Source: Parvimonas sp. oral taxon 393 str. F0440
GTDB lineage: Bacteria; Bacillota; Clostridia; Tissierellales; Peptoniphilaceae
Length of the DNA: 64,000 bases
NCBI GenBank assembly: GCA_000223315.2
Contig: AFUS01000005.1
Span: 372,001 to 436,000, forward strand
Reading direction: 5' to 3'
Below the pieces are notes generated by a model that ran no database searches, was not told the DNA's origin, and worked only from the letters and a program-made list of their open reading frames with translations. A program made the translations under genes and the position numbers. Below, one piece after another: positions 1 through 9,190 of the stretch. Position 1 is the stretch's first letter; each line of letters opens with the position of its first letter.

Positions 1-92
1 TCTTTATTAAACAATAGTTTTCCAAAAATCATACCACCTGAAATATTACCTAAAAGATATGCAATAGCTATGCAAATGATAAATTTAAACAT
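1..92 (-). CDS. plsY: Glycerol-3-phosphate acyltransferase PlsY, N-terminal part (cut by window edge)
   Basis: Only about the first 30 residues are in the window. They form one hydrophobic segment with the pattern AYLLGNISGGMIFGKLLF, which matches the first membrane helix of PlsY, where AYLLGSIPFGYI-type sequences are typical. PlsY acylates glycerol-3-phosphate from acyl-phosphate in the first step of membrane phospholipid synthesis. The ATG at 92-90 lies inside the last codons of der, giving an 8-base overlap and probable translational coupling. The der-plsY order is common in Firmicutes. The call rests on a short fragment and this context. Confidence 0.75.
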   Translation of the reverse strand, partial: MFKFIICIAIAYLLGNISGGMIFGKLLFNK

Positions 93-1410
93 TTTCTTCT
101 CCTCTTGCTCTAAGTTCAAAAACTATAGGAGAAGAAGTAAAAGAAAAATTCTTTCTTATTTGATTTTCTAAATATCTCAAATAAGAAAAATGCATCAACT
201 CCACTTTATTAACAAATATTACAAATTTCGGTGGTCTTACTGAAACTTGACTTGCATAGAAAATTTTAAGTCTTTGTCCTTTATCAGTAGGTGGTGAATT
301 ATGAACAACTGCATCATTTATAATATCATTTAAAATTCCTGTTGAAATTCTAGTACTATAATTTTCATCTGCAATTTTGATTGCCTCAAACAATTTATCA
401 ATTCTTTGTCCTGTTTTAACTGAAATAAAAACAAGTTGAGCATAAGGAACGAAACTTAATTTAGTTCTTATATCATCTTCAAAAGCCTTATATGTCTTAT
501 TATCTTTAACAATCAAATCCCATTTATTAACCGCAATAATTAAAGCCTTATTTTGCTCTTTAGCAAATCCTATAACTTTTGTATCCTGTTCGGTAACTCC
601 TTCTGTTGCATCAATTAAAAGAATTGCAATATCTGATCTTTCAACTGCATTTAAAGTTCTTACAACACTATATCTTTCCAAATTTTCAGTTATATTCTTT
701 TTTCTTCTAAGCCCTGCAGTATCAGTGAAAATATAAGTTTTTCCATCTATTTCAACTCTTGAATCAATAGAATCTCTAGTAGTTCCGGCAATATCAGAAA
801 CAATCATTCTTTCTTCTCCAAGAATTCTATTCATTAAAGAGCTCTTACCTACATTAGGTTTACCAATCAATGCAATTTTTGTTACTTCATCCTCTTCGCC
901 CGTATATTTGTTTTCAGGAAACTCTTTAATTATTTCATCAAGTAAATCCCCAAGTCCAAAACCTTGAGTTGCAGAAATAATATTTAATTTTTCATAACCA
1001 AGCTCATAAAATTCATAAACTTCCATAGGCGTTTTATGAGTGTCTATTTTATTTACGGCTAGTATAATAGGTTTCTTAGTTCTCCTTAGATAGTTTGAAA
1101 TTTCTCTATCTTCATCCATTAAACCATTTCTTCCATCAACTACAAATAAAATTACATCTGCATTTTCCATTGCAACATCAGCTTGAGCTTTAATCTTTTG
1201 TAAAATTATATCATCACTATTAGGCTCTAAACCTCCTGTATCACAAAGTATAAAATGTTTATTTTGCCATTCTGCATCTTGATATAATCTATCTCTTGTA
1301 ACACCCGGAGTATCTTCAGTAATAGCTATTCTTTTATTTATAAGTTTATTAAAAAGTGTTGACTTGCCAACATTTGGTCGTCCAACTACACAAACTAAAG
1401 GTCTTTCCAT
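85..1410 (-). CDS. der: Ribosome-assembly GTPase Der (EngA)
   Basis: This 441-residue protein has two tandem Era-type GTPase domains and a C-terminal KH-like domain, the arrangement specific to Der. The first P-loop is GRPNVGKST near residue 10 and the second is GKPNVGKSS near residue 185. Each is followed by a DTAG/DTGG switch and an NKxD base-recognition motif (NKID near 118, NKWD near 297). Der acts in late maturation of the 50S subunit and is essential in the bacteria studied. Length is normal and the frame is intact. It overlaps plsY at its 3' end and probably forms an operon with it. Confidence 0.97.
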   Translation of the reverse strand: MERPLVCVVGRPNVGKSTLFNKLINKRIAITEDTPGVTRDRLYQDAEWQNKHFILCDTGGLEPNSDDIILQKIKAQADVAMENADVILFVVDGRNGLMDEDREISNYLRRTKKPIILAVNKIDTHKTPMEVYEFYELGYEKLNIISATQGFGLGDLLDEIIKEFPENKYTGEEDEVTKIALIGKPNVGKSSLMNRILGEERMIVSDIAGTTRDSIDSRVEIDGKTYIFTDTAGLRRKKNITENLERYSVVRTLNAVERSDIAILLIDATEGVTEQDTKVIGFAKEQNKALIIAVNKWDLIVKDNKTYKAFEDDIRTKLSFVPYAQLVFISVKTGQRIDKLFEAIKIADENYSTRISTGILNDIINDAVVHNSPPTDKGQRLKIFYASQVSVRPPKFVIFVNKVELMHFSYLRYLENQIRKNFSFTSSPIVFELRARGEENV

Positions 1411-1460
1411 AAATTCACCTCCATCTTCTTAATATATATTTTAACATATTTTGTTATTTA

Positions 1461-1487
1461 AAAAAATAAGCTCCTCTAAGGGAGCTC
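1461..1487 (-). terminator. Rho-independent terminator of the rplU-prp-rpmA operon
   Basis: On the minus strand AGCTCC pairs with GGAGCT across a 6-base loop, followed by TTA and a run of seven T. It starts five bases past the rpmA stop codon and closes the ribosomal operon before der. Confidence 0.85.
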
Positions 1488-1491
1488 ATTA

Positions 1492-1770
1492 TTATACTGG
1501 ATAAATAGAAACTTGTTTTTTATCTCTACCTTTTCTTTCAAATCTTACAACACCAGAAACTTTAGCAAAAAGTGTATCATCTCCACCCTTACCAACATTT
1601 ACTCCTGGGTGTATTTTTGTTCCACGTTGTCTAACTAAAATATTTCCTGCAAGAACGAATTGTCCATCCCCTCTTTTAGTACCTAATCTTTTAGCTCTAC
1701 TATCACGACCGTTCTTAGTACTACCTAAACCTTTTTTACTAGAAAAAAGTTGTAAATTAATTTTTAACAT
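1492..1770 (-). CDS. rpmA: 50S ribosomal protein L27 with cleavable N-terminal extension
   Basis: This 92-residue protein is L27 from residue 10 on: [15 protein letters not shown], then the conserved GGDDTLFA region. The first nine residues, MLKINLQLF, are the Firmicute-specific extension that Prp cuts after the LQLF motif to expose the mature N-terminus, which reaches the peptidyl-transferase centre. The prp gene immediately upstream fits this exactly. Length and frame are normal. The gene is last in the rplU-prp-rpmA operon, before the terminator at 1461-1487. Confidence 0.97.
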   Translation of the reverse strand: MLKINLQLFSSKKGLGSTKNGRDSRAKRLGTKRGDGQFVLAGNILVRQRGTKIHPGVNVGKGGDDTLFAKVSGVVRFERKGRDKKQVSIYPV

Positions 1771-1773
1771 ACT

Positions 1774-2112
1774 CTACACCTCCTTATAATAAATCTCAAT
1801 ATATTTATTATATACTTCTTTCAATGATATAATGCCAACTTCAAAAGTTTTTATTATCGTTTGAATATCTCTAATTTTAGTTTCATCAAATTTTTCAATA
1901 TCTATCATCATCTTTAAATATCCGTCTCTTACTTCCAAATTCAAATCTTTAGAATCTATGGAACAAATCTTTTCAATAGAATTAGGTGTATTCATAGATA
2001 AAATAGATAATGATGCACAGAGAATATCATTCTCTTTACTAAAATCAGCATGTCCATCCATTTCAAATCCATAATATAAATCTTTTTTCTTAAAAATATA
2101 AATATTAGTCAT
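1774..2112 (-). CDS. prp: Ribosomal-processing cysteine protease Prp
   Basis: This 112-residue protein belongs to the Prp (YsxB) family, which trims the N-terminus of L27. The catalytic His and Cys are in the conserved GHAD (about residue 20) and DILCASLS (about residue 30) motifs. The gene sits between rplU and rpmA, its standard place. Its ATG shares one base with the rplU stop (TAATG on the minus strand), so translation is probably coupled. Function is inferred from family, motifs and the intact LQLF site in the neighbouring L27. Confidence 0.93.
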   Translation of the reverse strand: MTNIYIFKKKDLYYGFEMDGHADFSKENDILCASLSILSMNTPNSIEKICSIDSKDLNLEVRDGYLKMMIDIEKFDETKIRDIQTIIKTFEVGIISLKEVYNKYIEIYYKEV

Positions 2113-2422
2113 TAAAATGCAATACTTTCAATCTTAACTTTTGTAAATGGTTGACGATGTCCTTTTTTCTTTCTATAATTTTTCTTAGCTTTGAACTTGA
2201 AAATTATAACTTTCTTTCCTCTTCCATGTCTTTCAACAGTTCCTTCTACCTTAGCTCCTTCAACTACTGGAGAACCAACTTTAATATCTCCATCTTTAGA
2301 AACTAAAAGAACTTTATCAAAAGATACTTTAGAACCTTCTTCAACATTTAATTTTCAACAAAAATGCTTTGTCCTTCTTCAACTTGGTATTGTTTACCAC
2401 CAGTTTCAATTATTGCGTACAT
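2112..2422 (-). CDS. rplU: 50S ribosomal protein L21 (frame broken by one missing base)
   Basis: The minus strand starts [18 protein letters not shown] at the ATG 2422-2420, but this frame stops after 24 codons. One extra A in the A-run at 2352-2355 restores a 103-residue L21 of normal length, with the conserved GRGKK and [12 protein letters not shown] segments near the C-terminus. L21 binds 23S rRNA and is needed for 50S assembly, so a true knockout is unlikely; I read this as a sequencing error. The start follows a GGAGG site. The stop overlaps the prp start. Confidence 0.9.
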
Positions 2423-2500
2423 AGTGCACCTCCTCATTCTTAAGACTCGCCGAATTAGGTGCTATGCTTCAAAAACCTAATCCGTGCGGTAACACAACAA
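2423..2500 (-). promoter_or_regulatory. L21-type mRNA leader upstream of rplU
   Basis: The untranslated stretch between the rplU promoter and its ATG holds the paired segments ATTAGGT and ACCTAAT around a loop with TTTTGAAGCATAGC, followed by GGCGAGTC. This resembles the L21 leader conserved before Firmicute rplU genes, thought to mediate autoregulation by L21. The assignment is from memory of the family's look. A covariance-model search with the Rfam L21 leader would settle it. Confidence 0.6.
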
Positions 2501-2502
2501 GT

Positions 2503-2531
2503 AGTATAACATAAAATCAATAAAAAATCAA
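2503..2531 (-). promoter_or_regulatory. Sigma-A promoter for rplU-prp-rpmA
   Basis: On the minus strand TTGATT (2531-2526) and TATACT (2508-2503) are separated by 17 bases, a near-consensus housekeeping promoter about 80 bases upstream of rplU. Confidence 0.75.
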
Positions 2532-2600
2532 GATTTTTAAAAATTTTCACAAAAAAAGAGTTATATAACATTTGTAGATTAAAAGATTGAAATTTCAACA

Positions 2601-2823
2601 AAACTAAATATTTATATTATTTAGTTTGTGATATAATTATTGTAGTCTTGTGCTAATAACAAGACTACAATAATTTCATTATAATTAGCTTGATTTAATT
2701 ATCAAAATGAAATTATAATATAATAAATACAGTCTAGCCACAATGCACTAAACTGTATTTATTGCATCAAAATTACCTTAATAGTAATTTTTAATATGAT
2801 GTTTTATTTTACTTTTAAAATAA
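2601..2823. repeat. Series of six consecutive hairpins upstream of the class A PBP gene
   Basis: Six inverted repeats follow one another: 2601-2627 (10-bp stem, 7-base loop), 2636-2674 (16-bp perfect stem, loop GCTAATA), 2670-2716 (11-bp outer and 7-bp inner stem), 2722-2763 (12-bp perfect stem), 2769-2791 (8-bp stem) and 2804-2823 (8-bp stem). The sequences differ, so this is not a copied repeat. No T-run follows the long stems on the plus strand, so they are not plain terminators. They would fold in the untranslated leader of the downstream gene. The 2422-2877 intergenic stretch holds only these hairpins and the two promoter regions. Confidence 0.7.
2629..2637 (+). promoter_or_regulatory. 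Probable extended -10 promoter for the class A PBP gene
   Basis: TG-A-TATAAT is an exact extended -10 element without a convincing -35 box. It lies between the first hairpin, which covers the -35 region, and the 16-bp hairpin, which starts in the -10 box and covers the expected transcription start. Transcription here would give a leader of about 235 bases. Confidence 0.5.
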
Positions 2824-2877
2824 GATAAAAAGTAATTAATATAAAAATAAAATGATTGTTATTTGAGGAGGTTTTTT

Positions 2878-5735
2878 ATGTCAGAGAAAAAATAAAAAAT
2901 ATACAATCTAAACAAACTAAAAATGAGAAAAAAAGTTTTCTAAAAACAATTTTCAAAGTTTTAAATATCACTATATTGACAATTTTAATGATTGGTGCAG
3001 GAATAACAGGTATTTTTGCAACTACATTTGTCGATATTATGAAAGAAACACCGGTTGTAGATGCAACCAATATGAACGAACTTATGATTCAATCATCAAA
3101 AATACTTGACAGAGATGAAAATTTGGTTGAGAAAATAGAAAATTTAGAAAACAGAACAATAGTAAAACTAAAAGATGTTCCTGAACATTTAATAAATGCC
3201 TTTATTTCTATTGAAGACGAAAGATTTTATTCCCATAAAGGTGTTGACCCAATTGGAATAGCAAAAAGTCTTTTAGATACTGCTAGAGGAAGACTTAGAG
3301 GTGGTTCAACTATCGCTCAACAATTAGCGAGAAATATGTATCTTTCAAACGAAAAAAAGATTGAAAGAAAGTTAAAAGAAGCATATCTTGCTATAAAAAT
3401 AACAGATACTATAAAAAGAGAAGGTGTTCTTGAAGCATATTTAAATAGAGTTTTCTTGGGACAACATTCCTATGGGGTTCAATCTGCAAGTCAAGGATAT
3501 TTTTCTAAGGATGTAAAAGACTTAACTATTGCAGAGTCGGCACTTCTTGCGGCAATCGTTCAAAGTCCTACAAACTATTCTCTTTATAAAACTATAAAGC
3601 CGGAAAATGTAAGTGATGAATCTGCTGTAATAAAAGATCTAAACATCGGTGGTCAAGTTTATAAAGCGGTATACAATCCGAAAGTATTGGACAGACAAAA
3701 ATATGTTTTGAAAAAAATGTATGAACTTAAAAAAATAACTAAAGAAGAATATGAAAATGCACTAAACGAAGACGTATTTTCCGCTATAAAACCTAATAAA
3801 GGTTTTGAAAGAGAAGTTTCAACTTATTTTACTGAGTATGTTAAATACCAAGTAGCTGAAAAGTTAATGAAAAAGTACAATTATACAAAAGAAGAAGCCT
3901 GGAATAAAATTTACAATGGCGGACTTACTATTCATTCAACAATGGATCAAACTATTCAGAAAAATTTAGAAAAACTATACAGTGATTTTGCAAATGTTAT
4001 GAAAGCTCCAAAGAGAGGAAATCCTGCTTTCGCTTCTTTTAACAAAGATAAATCAAGTAATATCACTGATTCAAAAGGGAAAATTATACTATATAAAAAA
4101 TCTAACCTTATTGACGGAAATAATAATATAATAATACCAAAAGGTGAGTTTACTGTAAATGAAGATAAATCATTAGAAATAAAAAGCTCAAGGGTTTCAA
4201 TTTATCAAAATGTATTGTCAATAGCAAGTTTTTATACAGTTAACGACCAAAATAACCTAGTTACACATGGAATTGGAAACTTTCAAATTCCGGAAGGAAA
4301 TTTAACTTCAGAAAGCGATAAAAGTTTTAAAATTAATGCAGAATTCTTTGAAACTTATAAAGATTTTTATAGTATAAATGATAATGGAAGTTTATCTTTA
4401 AATTCAAAGTATTTCCAAATAGATGAAAAAGGTACATTGCAACCCCAATCATCTTCCGTTGTAATGAATCATAGAACAGGTGAATTAATCGCTATAATTG
4501 GTGGTAGAGAAACAACCGGACATCCCCTAAACAGAGCTTACAGAGTTCCAAGACAACCTGGTTCAACAATGAAACCATTAGGTGTTTATACTCCCGCATT
4601 GGATAATGGATATACTGCAGCTACCGGAATTGAAGATGCCCCACATTATAATGATAAAAAAGAACTTTGGCCAAAAAACTGGTATAATGGCTATAGAGGA
4701 TTGCAAACTTTAAGACAAAGCCTTGTACAATCTATAAACGTAAATGCTGTAAAAACTTTAGAAGATATTGGAATTGAAAAATCTAAAGAATATTTAAAGA
4801 GATTCGGTTTGATAAACGAAGAAAATGAATTGGATGATACTTATGTTTCAAGATCAGAAAGTGTGGATTATAACGATGAAAACTTGTCAAGTATGGCTTT
4901 AGGAGCTATGACAAGAGGTATAACTAACTTAAAAATGACCGGAGCTTATGCTGCAATAGCAAATGACGGAAAATATCTTGAACCTATTTCATTTACAAAG
5001 GTTGTTGATTCAACAGGAAAAGTTATTTTAGAACCGGAGCAAAAACAAAGAGAAGTTACTTCTAAAGAAAATGCTTTTATTATGAGAGATATTTTAAAAG
5101 GTGTTCCGGATGCAATGGCAAAAGGTGCAAAACATCCAACTATAGAAGTATCAGGAAAAACAGGTACAACAAGTGATATTAGAGACTCTTGGTTTGTAGG
5201 ATTTACTCCATATTATACAATTGGAACTTGGATAGGATTTGATAATCAAAATATTGAACTTAGTAACAATAATTCTATGGCTGCTACACTTTGGGGAAAA
5301 GTTAATAAAATAGTTTTAGAAGGAAAAGAACCTAAAAAGTTTGATCCACCTTCTGAAAATATAATTCAAAAATATGTTTCTATAAGATCCGGTTTACTAA
5401 TACCTGAAGGTTCAGGAGGAGGAATTTACGAATACTTTGTAAAAGGTACTGAGCCTACAAAATATGAAGAATTGTATTATATAATTTATCAAATTGATAA
5501 AAGAAATGGAAAATTGGCAAATACTACAACAAAAGATAAGTATATTGAAAACAAAAAGTACTATATAAAACCGGAAGCTTATAAGGAAGGTAAAACTGAT
5601 TATGCTCAAGGAGATTTTATAAATCCACCTCCAACAGAAGTTTCTGAAATAATAGATTCGGATAATTCACAAAATCCTACTGATGACAATAATTCAAATA
5701 ATAATAATAACAATAACAACAATAACGGAGAATAA
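2878..5735 (+). CDS. Class A penicillin-binding protein (glycosyltransferase-transpeptidase, PBP1A type)
   Basis: This bifunctional murein synthase has a short cytoplasmic N-terminus, one membrane anchor, a GT51 glycosyltransferase domain (EDERFYSHKGVDPIG, GGSTIAQQLARN), then a transpeptidase domain with SxxK (STMK), SxN (SIN) and KTG (SGKTGTTSD). About 150 residues with little family resemblance lie between the domains, and the tail is an Asn-rich run. I place the start at ATG 2878, seven bases after GAGGAGG. From that ATG the frame stops after five codons unless one A is added to the A-run at 2887-2892; the alternative TTG at 2856 lies upstream of the ribosome site and is unlikely. It makes peptidoglycan outside the membrane. 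Confidence 0.93.
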
Positions 5736-5744
5736 AATTACGAT

Positions 5745-5774
5745 AAAAAGAGTTGCAATTAGCAACTCTTTTTT
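5745..5774. terminator. Bidirectional terminator between the PBP gene and mnmA
   Basis: AAAAAGAGTTGC pairs with GCAACTCTTTTT around a 5-base loop (12-bp perfect stem). The T-tract on either strand lets it serve both converging genes. Confidence 0.9.
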
Positions 5775-6849
5775 AGTATACTTCATCTATTATTCCACCA
5801 CCGACTACTATATCATCCAAATAAAATACAGCTGATTGTCCTTTGTTCGGAGCTCTTACCTGTTTTTCAAATTCTACAAATAGCTCATTATTTTTATAAA
5901 ATAATATTGCTTTTGTTTCACTTTGTCCATGTCTTACTTTTACACTTACTTCTAATGGCTTTTCCAAAATATCAAAAGGTATAAAATGTTCATCCCTAAT
6001 TCTTATTTTATCTTTGTAAAGTGAATCTTCATCTGATAATGTAACAGTATTATCTATTGCATTTATTTTTGAAACGAAAACTCTCTTCCCTAACGCGATT
6101 CCAAGTCCTTTCCTTTGTCCTACAGTATAGTAAACTATACCTTTATGTTTTCCAAGTTTATTCCCATTTTCATCAATAAAATATCCTTCCTTTATCAATT
6201 CAGGATTTCTCTGTTTGATAAATAATCCATGATCTCTATTTTGAACAAAACAAATTTCTTCACTGTCTTTTTTTGAATAAGTCAAAATATTCTCATCTCT
6301 AGCGATATTTCTTACTTCATCTTTTATTAAATCTGCAAGTGGAAATAATGTTTTTGATAAAACTTCTTGACTTGTATTATATAAAAAATATGTCTGGTCT
6401 TTTTTTGAATCCTTTGCTCTTTTTAATAGATATCTATTATAATTTTTGTCAAACTCGACTTTTGCATAATGTCCCGTAGAAATAAAATCTGCTTTTAGTG
6501 GCTTTATTTTCTCTACAAAACTATTAAATTTAATATATTTATTACAAGCAACACAAGGATTTGGAGTGTAACCAAGAGAGTACTCTCTTACAAAATTTTC
6601 AATTACTTTTCTATCAAATTCTTCCCTAAAGCTCATTGTATAGTGCTTTACTCCCATAGCTTCAGCAACAATTTTTGCATCCATAACAGAAGATAAAGAA
6701 CAACAGCCCTTTTCTTCATCATAAAGATGCCCTTTAGGTACTAAATTCATAGTAACTCCAATTACTTCATATCCATCTTTCAATAACAAATGGCAGGCAA
6801 CACAACTGTCGACCCCGCCACTCATTCCTAAAATAACTCTTCTATTCAA
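5773..6849 (-). CDS. mnmA: tRNA 2-thiouridine(34) synthase MnmA
   Basis: This 358-residue enzyme puts sulfur on U34 of tRNA-Lys, -Glu and -Gln. The PP-loop SGGVDSCVA is near residue 10. The catalytic Cys of NPCVACN is near residue 100, and the partner Cys is in EEICFV near 200. The C-terminal region is a beta-barrel of usual length. The start is the ATG at 6849, ten bases after the DegV gene. It probably lies in one transcript with glmM and the DegV gene. The frame is intact. Confidence 0.95.
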   Translation of the reverse strand: MNRRVILGMSGGVDSCVACHLLLKDGYEVIGVTMNLVPKGHLYDEEKGCCSLSSVMDAKIVAEAMGVKHYTMSFREEFDRKVIENFVREYSLGYTPNPCVACNKYIKFNSFVEKIKPLKADFISTGHYAKVEFDKNYNRYLLKRAKDSKKDQTYFLYNTSQEVLSKTLFPLADLIKDEVRNIARDENILTYSKKDSEEICFVQNRDHGLFIKQRNPELIKEGYFIDENGNKLGKHKGIVYYTVGQRKGLGIALGKRVFVSKINAIDNTVTLSDEDSLYKDKIRIRDEHFIPFDILEKPLEVSVKVRHGQSETKAILFYKNNELFVEFEKQVRAPNKGQSAVFYLDDIVVGGGIIDEVY

Positions 6850-6859
6850 AATTACCTCA

Positions 6860-7689
6860 CTAATAACTGATAATTATTCCGCCTTCATTTTCATAAGTTG
6901 AAGATAAACCTCTTGCAGGAACAATTAAAACATCTTTAAAATTATATCTTTCAACAATTTTATCCTTTATTTCTTTTGCTCTTTCTAAACAATTACAATG
7001 AGTTATAACCAATATTTTTTCTTCAAAATTAGAACCATTTGCACCTATTGCATCAATAAGCTCACTATATGCCTTTTTTAGACCTCTAACTTTCTTATAA
7101 ATATCTATTTCTCCATCAACCCCCTGCATAACAGGTTTTATTGAAAATGCAGATGCAATCATAGCTTTTATTTTAGAAATTCTACCATTTTTTATTAAAT
7201 TATCAAGACTTTCTAAAACAAAAATATATTCATTTCTGAAATATATTTTGTAACATCATCAACTATTTCTTGAAATGACATTTTTTTATCTATACATTCT
7301 TGTAATTTCAATGCAACTAATGTTTCACTAGCTGCAGCAGATTTTGTATCAAAAACATGAATTAATCTTTTGCCTTTTTCAAGTACCATAGTTTTTGCCA
7401 AACAAGCATTAGAATATGTTGCACTTAACTTTCCAGATAAAGTAAGACAAAAAACTTCTTTTGCATCTTCAAATTTATCCATAAAAAGTTTAGGAGAAGG
7501 TGCTGCTGTTTTTATAGAACTAGCATTTCTCATTGCTTGAATATATTTATCGACATCTAAATTCTCATCATCTAAATAATCAACATCATCCAGTTGTAAT
7601 GTCAAAGGAACTAATTCGATATCTAGTTTACTTTTCATCTCCTCAGTTAAATCACAACAACTGTCAGCAACTATCAATCTTTCTTTCAT
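6860..7689 (-). CDS. DegV family fatty-acid-binding protein (frame broken by one missing base)
   Basis: The two halves read IVADSCCDLTEEM..., TLSGKLSATYSNA at the N-terminus and KNGRISKIKAMIASAFSIKP, GGIIISY at the C-terminus, the conserved blocks of DegV proteins. The first half runs into a stop; one extra T (mRNA sense) in the run at 7220-7224 joins them into about 276 residues, the usual length. DegV proteins bind long-chain fatty acids and in some Firmicutes (FakB) present them to the FakA kinase. Which role applies here cannot be told. The gene starts just after glmM and precedes mnmA. Confidence 0.88.
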
Positions 7690-7690
7690 A

Positions 7691-9024
7691 CTATCCTAAC
7701 CTCTCTTCAATAAATTTAGCAAGTTTTTTAGCTTCAACTTCTAATTCTTTTTGATTTTCTCCTTCAATCATCACTCTAACTAAAGGTTCTGTTCCAGAAG
7801 GTCTTATTAAAACTCTTCCATTTCCTGAAAATTTTTCTTCTATTTTCTTTATTTCAGCAACTATTTCTTTATCTTGTGAATAAGCATTTCTGTTTTCTAA
7901 TTTAACTTTTGCATTTACTAAAACTTGTGGATATGAAATCATAAGTTCATTAAAATACGATAATTTATTTATACTACTTGCAACTAATTCACAAATTTTT
8001 AGAGCTGTAAAAGTTCCATCTCCTGTCGTACTGTCATTTAAGAAAATCATATGTCCTGATTGTTCAGCTCCAAGAATATAGTCATGTTCAAGCATTTGTT
8101 CAAGAACAAATCTATCCCCAACTTTTGCTGCAACAAAATCAACATCTATTGAATCCAAATATTTCTTTAATCCGATATTACTCATAACTGTTCCAACAAC
8201 AGCATTATTTGTAAGTTCATCTTTTTCTTTATAAGACTTTGCCATAGCTGCCAAAATATGATCTCCGTCCATAATATTCCCTTTTTCATCAACAGCTAAA
8301 CATCTATCAGCATCACCATCAAAGGCAAATCCCATATCAACATCATTTTCTAAAACAGCTTTTCTTACAACTTCCATATTTGTACTACCACAATTTAGAT
8401 TAATGTTCTTGCCATCAGGTGCAGTATTTAAAGATATAACTTCCATTCCAAGTTCTTCAAATAATTTTCTGGCAATTTTATAACTTGCACCATTTCCAAA
8501 ATCTACAGCTATTTTTAAGTTTGAAAAATCCGCATCTACTCTTGATTTTAAATAATCTGTATAAATTGAAACTGCCTCTTTTTCTTCCGTAAAAATTCCT
8601 TCGTGAATTTCTCCAAAATCAAAATTTTCATCATCTAAAATATTTTCTACTCTAAATTCAATATCGTCTGAAAGCTTAAATCCATCTTCATTAAAAATCT
8701 TTATTCCATTATATTTAAAAGGATTATGAGATGCAGAAATAACAGCACCTCCAACCGCTTTAAAATATTTAATTAAATAAGCAACAGTTGGTGTAGGTGC
8801 AATTCCAATGCTAACTACATTAAATCCCATTTCCAACAACCCTTTTGCTAAACTATCTTCAAGATTTTTTCCGCTTTCTCTAGTATCTCTACCTATTATA
8901 AATAATTTTTCTTCTTTATCTTTTAAATATATCCAACAGATTTTCCAATTTTATAAGCCAGTTCGTTAGTTAAATTTTCGCCATAAACCCCACGAACTCC
9001 ATCTGTTCCAAAATAATTACCCAT
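7691..9024 (-). CDS. glmM: Phosphoglucosamine mutase (frame broken by one missing base)
   Basis: GlmM converts glucosamine-6-phosphate to glucosamine-1-phosphate for UDP-GlcNAc and peptidoglycan synthesis. The N-terminus [16 protein letters not shown] starts at 9024 after a GGAG site. After 33 codons a stop appears; one extra T in the short run at 8925-8927 restores the frame and gives about 444 residues, normal for the family. Visible motifs are the phosphoserine loop ISASHNP, the metal site DGDADRC, the sugar loop EQSGH and the phosphate loop RPSGTEP. The gene is essential in other bacteria, so the break is probably an error. Confidence 0.92.
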
Positions 9025-9123
9025 TTTTTCTCCTATTTAAGTTATAAATTTATTCACGATTATATACATAATCAAAGTAATTATATCATAAAATCTTAAA
9101 AAAATCATTATTTGTAATAAAAA

Positions 9124-9184
9124 ATAATGTATCAATGCACTACAACCATTTGTTTTTTAGTCATTATCAGTACAGATACATTAT
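9124..9184. repeat. Inverted repeat between glmM and the MFS gene
   Basis: ATAATGTATC (9124-9133) and GATACATTAT (9175-9184) pair perfectly over 10 bp around a 41-base loop. It lies just past the MFS stop and may serve as its terminator, though the loop is long for that. Nothing else is clear between the two genes. Confidence 0.4.
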
Positions 9185-9190
9185 CTTTAT

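Noticed and set aside
2191-2424. Plus-strand open frame over rplU
   Set aside because: It is antisense to the L21 gene, which is clear once one base is restored, and lacks a start signal.
2856-2880. TTG at 2856 as the PBP start
   Set aside because: It lies before the ribosome site GAGGAGG and would translate through it; ATG 2878 is correctly spaced and needs only one restored base.
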